Origin: Cordilura impudica
Lineage: Eukaryota > Arthropoda > Insecta > Diptera > Scathophagidae
Length of the DNA stretch: 64,000 nucleotides
Assembly (NCBI GenBank): GCA_963682025.1
Contig: CAVMKG010000169.1
Location: 49,362-113,361 of the forward strand
Direction of reading: 5' to 3'
This document shows positions 9,223 through 17,772 of the stretch, piece after piece. Below the pieces are notes generated by a model. It ran no database searches. It was not told where the DNA came from and saw only the letters and a program-made list of their open reading frames with translations. Each line of letters starts with the position of its first letter. Position 1 is the first letter of the stretch. The position numbers and the translations under genes were made by a program.

Positions 9223-11863
9223 TGTAATGTACCCTTCCTTTGGGTTGGGTTATTTTAATCTCAAGCTGCACAACAAGCTAAGCCGTCGATTAAGGTGTTC
9301 GAAAAATTCTTTGGAAGGAGGACTGCGGGAGCCATTGAGCTGCTAGCTTCAGTCGGTTGGGGGGTTCGGGCCCTCTTCCATTAAGAATTTCCCAGTCACT
9401 ACAAAAATTATTGTAGACTCCCTATTTTTTTTTTATAATTAAAATTCATAGAATGGACCAGATGACTACAATTACTACTTCATTAAGTAAACCCCATTGC
9501 CCTCCCTTACATTTGTCCTACTAGCGCAAAATTTTATAGGCAGGACCCCAAATACTTACATATCTTCAAACTAACACAAGTTACTCACATTTATTTGTAA
9601 GAAAACACTAATTTAAAATTTAAGGATTCGTATTCTACAATTCATTATTTATTCAACCCATCTATGTGTATATGTATGTATTATTCGAAAATTTATAAAA
9701 TATAAAAAAACTAATTTCAAGTTTAAAATTTTTTTTATATAAGCCATATTAAAAAAAAATTATAGCAATAAAATTTATAAAATTTTAAAATACCATTTCC
9801 TATTAGAAATGACAGTGCATTACGAAGTAAAGTTTTGTACTTTTACGCGGTTGCAAACGGATACGATTTCGGTTTACGAATTGGAAAAAAAAGATTACTC
9901 AAATTATGTAGATACAAGCAAAAACTAATAAAAGTTTACGTTATTCAAGAAGACATCCAAAGAGAATTGCTTCAGAATTAAAAAAAAAAAACTAATTATG
10001 ATGTAAATGAGATTTAAATCTCAATTAACATAACGCAGTATATTAGTTGTTGCTGGTGAAAAAAAAATCTAATGCAATGATACAATTATACATACACTAG
10101 AGATGTTGCTAAATGTTAAATTTGTTACTTATTTTTTTTTTTTAAATTTCTTTTCACTCACCTAAACAAACGAAGTTCGATGAAGGCCTCCAAGAAGTTC
10201 GATGCTTACGTGTTAATGCTGATGATGTTTGCTGTGAAATGATAATTCATATTGTTCTTGCATGATTATTAACGTGATTGCTTGGTACAGTGGAGGTCAA
10301 AACAAAGATCCAAAATTAATCAGATTTTGTTCTTACTTTTTGATATAGATTGCGTTTTAGTTATTATTTAGTTAGTTTATTATACGCGTATTTGACTCAT
10401 ATTAAATTATCTGTGATAGTAGTTTATCAGAGGTTAAAGTTTATATAGGTAATTCGTGTAATTTTTCTACTTGCTAAAATAATTTAAAGAATATTTAATG
10501 CACGATCATTCTAATAAATTTTTTTTTTCTCTTTTTGATACTTTACAAGGATTTTCCAATAAGTTCTAAAGGAACTTATTAATTTAATTTATATTTACGG
10601 ATTTAACACTTAAATTTATTCTTAAAAAATTTCTTTATGCAGATTTTAGGGTGCCTGGTTAAAAGTATTCACTTTACGTAAGTTCTGCGTTTTATTTTTT
10701 TTTTCTTAATGATGATGAAGAAATGTCGATTTTTTTCTGGTGTTATTAGGTTGTTGTTTTTTGGGTGATAATAACACCAGTTCGAATGTAATGATGACGT
10801 TGGTCGAGAGTTTGTGGTTTTGTTTGTTGCTTTATTTGTTTTTTTTTTTATTTTTCTTCAGGGTCTGATAATATTCCCTCTACACTATTCTGCGATTTGT
10901 GGAGAGTGTGAAGCGAAGGGGAGAATTTTTGACGTAAAGTTTGAAATTAATCCATTCTTGACTATGATACTATATAAGTCCATGCATAAATACACAATTT
11001 ATACATAGAAATTACTAAATTATTTCTAAAATAATTGTTATAGAGGACACTGCCTTACCTGATGTTTTATGAATTATTAGGTGAAATGATTGCTATATGA
11101 GGATATATGGAAAGATGAAGCGACGGATAAACCTCTGGTGTCCACTTGAAATTATTCCCCTTTTCTATAACACCATCTATGTTTTTTAACTAAATAAAAC
11201 GATTTATACCGATGAATCGCGGCAATATTTAAAAGAATTGTTGTAAAGGAAACACTTCCTTACCTGATGTTTATTTTACAAATTCACTTAAATTTTTTTT
11301 TAATTTTATCATTTGATCTTTTCTGTTATTGGAGCGTCTGTACGTTTCAACGTGTTCAAGAAAAAGGAAATTAAATATAGAATCTCCTCTTATAGGTTAA
11401 TTTCAATGAATATCGAAAGACGTTATTACATCGTTCGAAGAGGGATAATGAAAAGTGAAACAACTGCTAGCAAAAGTTATTGTTTGCTATTGACTTCTGT
11501 CGGCCCAGAAAAAAAAATTTAATAAATGGAGATTGGTATATATTTTTTTTAATTTTAATATGAACTGTCAGTTGGCTTGTAATGTTGACACCTCAGAATC
11601 TTTTTATTAAATATTTATAATTAGTCTATAATTATTCTACTTTTACAGGTACGAATAAGTGACATTTTACAACACTATATTTAGCAACGACAAAAACCCT
11701 AAATGCATGTAAGACAGGTCAAAGATTTTAACCCGCCAACGAAAAAATACATCAATATGTACCAAAAGAATATTTTATTTTATTTAGAAAACAAACTGAT
11801 CTTGCGAAATAAATTGCTAAGTTACAATAGTAAAATTGGTATGTGTCGAAATGGTTTATTACA
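9223..11863 (-). repeat. 3' LTR of element B
   Basis: 2641 bp, aligned along its whole length with the right LTR (17773-20476), usually with only scattered substitutions. It lacks a 93-bp block present in the right copy (18056-18148) but has an extra stretch of about 33 bp near 11220-11255. It contains a 12-bp perfect inverted repeat (10737-10748 and 10769-10780). LTRs of this size are far above the 0.3-0.5 kb usual for insect gypsy elements. The small open frames inside look non-coding. Confidence 0.95.
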
Positions 11864-11915
11864 AAACCGAGTAATATTAACCCTTTGGGTAATAATATTA
11901 ATTGGAAAATAACTT

Positions 11916-13517
11916 TTATAGCCTGATGTCTTTGGCATGGTACGTACCAACTACTTTGCCATTCAAATCCTCGAGAATATAATAATTATTGCCAACTTTT
12001 TCCTGTACCTTGGATTTTATAAAAAGAGGTGATAATTTGGCATTATAGTGTTTTTCCTTGGAACTTTGAGAAAAATTTCTCCTAAACACTTCCTGACTAA
12101 TAATAAAAGAAACCGGGCGAGCTCTGAGATTATATTGGTGTTGACTACGATCGTAAGCATCGAATATATGTTTGCGAAGGTCACTACGAAGTAACTGCAA
12201 TTTATCGTCACGCGAAAGAACATAAGATGGTTCGCCTAATAGTTGAACTTTTCGAAGAAGTTGATACGATTCACCATGGGTAATCATATCAAATCCAAAA
12301 AGCGCGTGATATGGAGGACACTTAATAGCTTGATGAGTCGAATTCCTAAGAGAACAGCTAATATAAGATAGATTTTCATCCCATAATCGTTGATCACCTT
12401 TCAAAAAAGATCGGATACCACTTATAATTGAACGATTAACCCGTTCGGAGGCGTTAGCTTGTGGGGAATAAATGGCTGTATAAGTGTGTGTAATTCCTAA
12501 GGATGTTAAAAAAGCATTAAATTCATTAGCTCGAAATTGTGATCCATTGTCGCTTACGAGCGTTTCAGGTACTCCATAGACGTGAGATATTTGTTTTAAC
12601 AAAAATTCTTGTATCACCGACGAAGTAAATTTACGAAGGGGGCATAACCAATGAAATTTTGATAAGTGATCCAGTACTATTAAAAGTCCAATGTTTCCGT
12701 GTTTACTTCTTGGGTATGGACCTAGTATATCAATATACAAACGTTGAAAAGGGCGTACAGATATAGCAGGTTTACCCATTTCGGGTTTCATAATAAAATT
12801 AGGTAGTTTTGTGGTCTTACAAGTTTCACAGATCCTAATATAATCTCTTACATCCCTAATCATTCCTGGCCAAAAGAAATTTCTGCGTTTAAGGTCTAAA
12901 GTTTTCAACATACCACCGTGGCAAACGACTTTGGAGTCATGAAAACGAGAAATTAAAGTTTTACGAAGCTGGAGTGGAATCCATAGTTTCCAAGTTTGTT
13001 CATCTTCGTCTGGATTGCCAATATAATGTTCGGTTCTTATATAAACGAAATCATCTAAACTTTTGACATCCGGATATTTTTCAGGGTGATTTGTTATTTC
13101 TTCTTTAAGGTTTGTATAATCAGAATCAAAAAAATTTGGTGAATTAAGGTCTACCTCTGGTTCTGCCAATTCTATAAATGAAATTTCCTCAGCGTGAATT
13201 CTAGATAAAGCATCAGGCACTGTATGGTTTTTGCCCTTACGGTGGCTTATCGTAAATGTGTATGCCTGAAGTTTAAAGACCCAACGAGCAAGTCTTCCAC
13301 TTAAATCAGGTTGCCTCATCAACCAAACCAAACTCGAATGGTCGGTGATAACTTCAAATTCTTGAAGCTCTAAGTAACAACGAAACTTTTTTATTCCTTC
13401 TAATGCCGCTAAGCACCCCCTCTCCCTTACACTGTAATTCCGTTGGGTGAAATTCAGCTTCCTCGACATATACGCTATTGGTATTTCCGCGCCATCGTCA
13501 TCCATCTGCACTAACAC
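11916..13517 (-). CDS. Element B Pol, C-terminal part: RNase H and integrase
   Basis: 533-residue open frame. RNase H C-terminal half comes first (AYMSRKLNFTQRNYS, then VITDHSSLVWL with a catalytic D near residue 59). Next is the HHCC zinc-binding domain of integrase (H and H before CHGGMLKTLD; CETC at about residues 226-229). The DDE core follows: D in YIDILGPYP, D in SDNGSQF and E in ASERVNR, the last pair 34 residues apart. This layout is normal for insect gypsy integrases. The N-terminal part of RNase H lies in another frame (see 13511-14524), so a frameshift near 13,550 splits the domain. Integrase itself appears complete with all catalytic residues. Confidence 0.92.
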   Translation of the reverse strand: MLVQMDDDGAEIPIAYMSRKLNFTQRNYSVRERGCLAALEGIKKFRCYLELQEFEVITDHSSLVWLMRQPDLSGRLARWVFKLQAYTFTISHRKGKNHTVPDALSRIHAEEISFIELAEPEVDLNSPNFFDSDYTNLKEEITNHPEKYPDVKSLDDFVYIRTEHYIGNPDEDEQTWKLWIPLQLRKTLISRFHDSKVVCHGGMLKTLDLKRRNFFWPGMIRDVRDYIRICETCKTTKLPNFIMKPEMGKPAISVRPFQRLYIDILGPYPRSKHGNIGLLIVLDHLSKFHWLCPLRKFTSSVIQEFLLKQISHVYGVPETLVSDNGSQFRANEFNAFLTSLGITHTYTAIYSPQANASERVNRSIISGIRSFLKGDQRLWDENLSYISCSLRNSTHQAIKCPPYHALFGFDMITHGESYQLLRKVQLLGEPSYVLSRDDKLQLLRSDLRKHIFDAYDRSQHQYNLRARPVSFIISQEVFRRNFSQSSKEKHYNAKLSPLFIKSKVQEKVGNNYYILEDLNGKVVGTYHAKDIRL

Positions 13518-14524
13518 CGCTCCAATTCCATAGTCACTGGCATCACAGTGGAGGTAGAATTTTTGGAAAAATCTGGGTTGCTAAGAATAGGGGCAGATGT
13601 GAGAAGTTGTTTAACCTTTTCGAATGATTGTTGTGCATCTGATGTCCAATTAAATTTTCTTTTCGTAGATATACACTCAGTAATGGGAAAAACGACGGAT
13701 GAAAAATTTTCAATAAAGCGAGGATACCAACCTGCTAAGCCCAAGAATCCTCGAACTTGTTTAATGTTTTTAGAAACTGGCCAAGATAGGATTGCATCTA
13801 TCTTTTCGGGATCGGTTTTTATTCCGCCATGTCCTATCACGTATCCTAAATATCTAACTTCGGTTACACAAAATTTACTTTTTGATATGTTGAGGGTTAA
13901 ATTAGCTCTTTTAAACTGTTCAGCAATTCTAACCAAAATAGTCAAATGGGTAGCAAAATCTTCTGAGACAATTACGAGATCATCAAGATAACCGAAAACA
14001 CAGTGTCTGAGATCCGCAGGAAATAATTCGTCCATTAATCTACACATAGTTTGCGGAGCGTTGCACAGTCCGAATGGCATGGCTACAAATTGGTATAATG
14101 GCCTTCCCGGGACTGTAAACGCTGTGAGAGGTTTTGCCTCATCGGCTAGGCCGATCTGCCAATATGCATCTTTCAAATCAAGTTTTGATATTAGGTTAGC
14201 CTTGGGGAGTCGTGAAAAAATACCCTCGATACTAGGTAGCGGATAAGCATCTTTTTTGGTCACCAAATTAACCTTTCTGGCATCTAGGCACAGGCGGACC
14301 TTATTTGGTTTAATTACCAAACGCATGGGAGAGCTCCATGGGGAAGTTGAAGGTTCTATTACACCTAATGTCAACATTCGATCTATCTCTTCAAACATCA
14401 ATTTCTCCACAGCCGGAGAAACTGGATAAAACCTTTGTTTTATTGGCTTGGTTTCACCAACGTCAATTTCATGATGAAATTTGGGAATAAAGCTACAATA
14501 GCTTCTAATTGTTGAAGTTGACAT
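13511..14524 (-). CDS. Element B Pol, middle part: reverse transcriptase
   Basis: 337-residue open frame covering the RT palm and fingers: KVRLCLDARKVN, KLDLKDAYWQIGL (first catalytic D), FVAMPFGLCNAPQT and the catalytic FGYLDDLVIV. The thumb follows (SKSKFCVTEVRYLGYVIG) and then the start of RNase H (after GFLGLAGWYPRF). It is a full-length gypsy RT with intact catalytic aspartates. The frame differs from both the protease frame upstream and the RNase H/integrase frame downstream, so two frameshifts separate the parts of pol in this copy. Confidence 0.93.
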   Translation of the reverse strand: MSTSTIRSYCSFIPKFHHEIDVGETKPIKQRFYPVSPAVEKLMFEEIDRMLTLGVIEPSTSPWSSPMRLVIKPNKVRLCLDARKVNLVTKKDAYPLPSIEGIFSRLPKANLISKLDLKDAYWQIGLADEAKPLTAFTVPGRPLYQFVAMPFGLCNAPQTMCRLMDELFPADLRHCVFGYLDDLVIVSEDFATHLTILVRIAEQFKRANLTLNISKSKFCVTEVRYLGYVIGHGGIKTDPEKIDAILSWPVSKNIKQVRGFLGLAGWYPRFIENFSSVVFPITECISTKRKFNWTSDAQQSFEKVKQLLTSAPILSNPDFSKNSTSTVMPVTMELERC

Positions 14525-15042
14525 GATGTTAAGGGATATTTTTTATTATATAAATTAAGAGCTTTAGATTGTTCATTATTATCAGACAGGACATCGGAAT
14601 TTTTAAATTCGGATAGTTCACAAAGGGCATTTGTGCTTTTGTTAGACATAATTACTGACTCAAAAATATCAGGAGCTAACTTGAATTCTGTCCAGAAATC
14701 CAAGCCTAAGATCAACCTTTGAGACAAAGATGGGACAATTAATACTCTTAGACGTTTAACCTGATTCTTAAAAGCTAACTCAACATCTAAATAACCTAAA
14801 ACTTTTTGAAGCCTGCCGTCAGCTGTTTTGACACCAGAACCAATACATGTCACATTCGCTCTGGTATCTAAGAGACCGAGTTCTTTAAAATTTAAAAATG
14901 ACACTTTTGCATAGTACCTATTATCGAGTGAATGAGAAACTATTGAAGAAATAATATATTTGGAAGCAAGTTTACGTGATTTATAAAAACGACGAAGTCG
15001 TATAGTAGACCTTTTAGTTTTTTTATGTTTATTAAAAGACAC
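14440..15042 (-). pseudogene. Element B Pol, N-terminal part: aspartic protease, active site altered
   Basis: 200-residue open frame. The retropepsin core is recognisable (SFLNFKELGLLDTRANVTCIG, then RLILGLDFW near residue 115). The expected active-site triad DTG or DSG reads DTR here, replacing the glycine that shapes the catalytic loop, so the protease is very likely inactive. It overlaps the RT frame by about 85 bases in another frame. Confidence 0.82.
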
Positions 15043-15254
15043 CGATGCAATATCAAAAATTTCAGCTCTTTTAGAGCGATATTCAGCCCATCGTTGATGG
15101 TAAGGACGAATAGGAAGTATAATTCTCTTGTCGTTTTATTTTCGAGAAATAGGATTATCATATCGCTTTAAAATTGTTATTGGTTTTACTTTCTGGTTTT
15201 TAATCATTGTCAAATCTGGTTTTGTTGAAATATCATCTAGTATAATTTTAGAAT

Positions 15255-15707
15255 CTACGGACGGTCCTTTGAAGGATTTGCAAGGTAGTTTTTTGAATGA
15301 TTACAACGCTTTTCCTGACATTTTTTGCAATTAGGTTTGTAAAGATTTTTGGCTCCACAGCCGTAGCAAAATATGGTTTTATCATTCAAACAATCTTCCC
15401 AGTGATGACCGGATTCATCACAGTTCCAACATATAGCTACATAGGGTGCTTTTTGAATAGCATCAACAGCAAAATCAGTGCAAACAGGAACTTCTGGTTT
15501 GTCATTTTCATTGAAATCAAGTTCTGCTACATTCCTTCGAGGAACAAATTGGTTAAGAGGCTTGGACTGAACTGAACGACGGAAATGATCTTCCATGAAC
15601 AATTGTTCTCTTTTCTGTACAAGTTTACGAAGATGTGCTAAAGATACGATCGGGACATATAATAACTCACGTCTGGTTAAAATCTCGATAAGTTCTTGTT
15701 CGGGCAT
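15255..15707 (-). pseudogene. Element B Gag, C-terminal part with CCHC zinc knuckle
   Basis: 150-residue open frame. The first half is the conserved end of the retrotransposon Gag domain (PEQELIEILTRRELLYVPIVS, then LRKLVQKREQL). The second half holds a nucleocapsid-type zinc knuckle (CWNCDESGHHWEDC) followed by a second cysteine cluster (CYGCGAKNLYKPNCKKC). This part binds the element RNA. The central Gag domain continues upstream at 15708-16158, broken by frameshifts. Confidence 0.85.
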
Positions 15708-16158
15708 TGGTGTAGCTAACCGTTCGTGTATAGTAGAGATTGAATCGAAGAATACCTCAAAGTTTTCCCCCGGCTTTTGTTTCCTATTGAGAATTTCTTC
15801 CCGAATATCATAGTCAGATTTAAAATCTTTATACTGATAGCGAATGGCATCACAGAAGTCTGGCCAAACAACTCTTGGAACCTTTTTATGATAACTCCAA
15901 AACCAGTTTCGAGCTTTCCCAGTTAAAAGTATATGTAAATTACTACATACAAGTTCAAATCATTACCAAAATTGTCAGCTGTTAAAGATCTAACTCGGTA
16001 TAAAAATTCATCCACATAATACCATTTATGGACCCATCAAATTTCAAATTCCAATTTTGAATAATGGAAGTAATTTTATCAGCTCTAAGAACTGAAGAAT
16101 TGTCAAAGCTACGTGGAGAATTATTTTGTGGAACTTGTTGTTGATAATTATTGTTTAT
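15708..16158 (-). pseudogene. Element B Gag, central capsid-like region, frame-broken
   Basis: Between the RING-bearing frame and the zinc-knuckle frame, short minus-strand frames keep recognisable Gag pieces: LRADKITSIIQNWNLKFDGS near 16,070, then DEFLYRVRSLTADNFGND near 15,990, then a piece with EEILNRKQKPGENFEVFFDS near 15,770. They sit in different frames and contain stops. The region therefore encodes the central retrotransposon Gag domain but is decayed. Confidence 0.75.
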
Positions 16159-16884
16159 CTATGGGGGTGGCCTTTGTGGCTGTTGTGGTGGTGGTAAATG
16201 AGATAAGTTATTTGTAATTCTATTTAGATTCGGATTTGTATTTAAATTCAAACTTCTTAAAAATCTAGATAGATGAGATTCGATCATTTGATTGATTTGG
16301 ACATAATCAATATTGGTTGCAGTTTCAGCCCTTTGTGGCGAATTAGCATAAGGAGAATTTGGAAACGCATTTACCTTCGTAGACGCCTGGATAATTGGAG
16401 TAGGCAGTCCTTGTGATTCTTGTGGTAAACCAATTTGATTATGAGTACTTACATCAACTAATTGAGTTTGATTATTGTCATGAAATAAATTCCTACTTGT
16501 ACTTCTAGTATTATACTGCTTAGATAATGCTCCTCGTCCTCGCCCTTGACTTAATTTGGCATTTTGGGCCGACTTTTGTTGCTGTTGCAATTGTCCTAGG
16601 GGATTATCTGAATGAACAGATTGTGTTTGTGTACTTGGTATATGGCTCGCATGAAATTGAGTTTGCCAATTTACTTTACGTAACTGAGATAACTCACAGG
16701 GACGTTTGCATGTCGGACATTCCGAAGATTGTGACAAATAATTTTCAATACAGTTTCTATGAAAATAATGACTGCATTGCGAAATAATCAGACAATTATC
16801 TTTTTCAGTTAAATTTTCATTGCACAAAGTACAATTATTCATGAATTCACCATAAGCTTGCTTAGGTTGATCTGCAGTAGCCAT
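16159..16884 (-). CDS. Element B Gag, N-terminal part with RING-H2 finger
   Basis: The start is set at the ATG at 16884 (context ACCATGG). The open frame upstream of it adds 34 hydrophobic residues from the leader. Residues 18-59 form a canonical RING-H2: C18-x2-C21-x15-C37-x-H39-x2-H42-x2-C45-x10-C56-P-x-C59. The proline after the seventh ligand is typical of E2-binding RINGs. A low-complexity Q/S/N-rich linker with QGRGRG follows, then a predicted helix (VNQMIESHLSRFLRSL-like) and a PPPQQPQRPPP tract. A TAG codon ends the frame just before the Gag core, and the frame stays open briefly beyond it, so this looks like a nonsense mutation inside one RING-linker-Gag protein. Ubiquitin-ligase activity is inference from the motif. 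Confidence 0.85.
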   Translation of the reverse strand: MATADQPKQAYGEFMNNCTLCNENLTEKDNCLIISQCSHYFHRNCIENYLSQSSECPTCKRPCELSQLRKVNWQTQFHASHIPSTQTQSVHSDNPLGQLQQQQKSAQNAKLSQGRGRGALSKQYNTRSTSRNLFHDNNQTQLVDVSTHNQIGLPQESQGLPTPIIQASTKVNAFPNSPYANSPQRAETATNIDYVQINQMIESHLSRFLRSLNLNTNPNLNRITNNLSHLPPPQQPQRPPP

Positions 16885-17749
16885 GGTATAAGGGAAATTT
16901 TGCTTTAAAAATGTGCTAATAATAGATTTATTAAACTTAAAAACAAAAAAAAATTCCAAATATGAATATAAAACAATCAAATCCAACTATTTGGATACGG
17001 TTGTTAAGACGATATAAGTTTAAAAAATAATAATAATCAGAAATATGTCAAAAACCTTTGAATATTAACTTTTGTTAAACATTTAAAAAAATAAATAAAA
17101 ATGAACTCGCAAAATAAGCGACTAGATTATTTAAAAGAAAATAAAAAGTAAAAGTTTGTATGGTAAAGCAAACAACGGTTTTAAAACAATTAGTTATATC
17201 AAAATTATTTATGTTTGTCTACACAATATGTTAGGTCGTGTTTTCTTACTAAATGTGGTTTTTGCGTAGGATTGGAAAAATGTTTGTAATCGATTGCTAA
17301 TGGTTCACAAAACCGGGTTATGAAAATTCTTAATTGTAAAGAATAGAAAATTTTTTTATTAATTAACCAATTCATCTTGAACCTTACTGGATATTTAAAT
17401 GCATTCAGCAGCTTAAATATTTCCTAGACAAAATCCAATTCTGAAACCAAAGTTTAGAAATATATTAACTTTTTTATTCTTACAAAAAAAAATAGCAGTT
17501 ATATATGGACATATTTTAAACTCTAAACGAAAACGAAAGTCACACCAGATGACAAAACGGTCAAATTACCCGAACCTTTAGACCTCAGGTAATTGAAATA
17601 TCCAGAAAAGCTCTGACATGTATTCAATATAAATGTTTCGAAATTAAAGCAATCCCTAATTAACAGCAGTATATGAAATCTAAAAAAATTCAAAATTTGA
17701 GCACTAATAAGCGCCGTAAAAAAAATACAACACAGTTGCATTCCTTCGG
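16885..17749 (-). other. Leader of element B
   Basis: 866 bp between the primer site and the gag ATG, AT-rich and without a recognisable gene. It would be the 5' untranslated and packaging region of the element RNA. Confidence 0.7.
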
Positions 17750-17767
17750 GCCCCACGTTGGGCGCCA
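17750..17767 (-). promoter_or_regulatory. Primer-binding site, element B: perfect 18-nt match to tRNA-Lys(CTT)
   Basis: Plus-strand GCCCCACGTTGGGCGCCA equals the 3' end of animal tRNA-Lys(CTT), from the T-stem through the acceptor and CCA. The element RNA can therefore pair over 18 nt. It lies 5 nt (TTTTC) from the LTR terminus at 17773. Confidence 0.93.
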
Positions 17768-17772
17768 TTTTC

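Noticed and set aside
11313..11912. Small open frames repeated at 19924-20702
   Set aside because: They recur because they lie in the two LTRs of element B. They have no domain, and their ends differ between copies.
13548..14246. Plus-strand open frames opposite pol
   Set aside because: Antisense shadows of the element B reverse transcriptase.
17750..17767. Possible tRNA-Lys gene
   Set aside because: Only the last 18 nt with an encoded CCA are present, next to an LTR. This is a primer-binding site.
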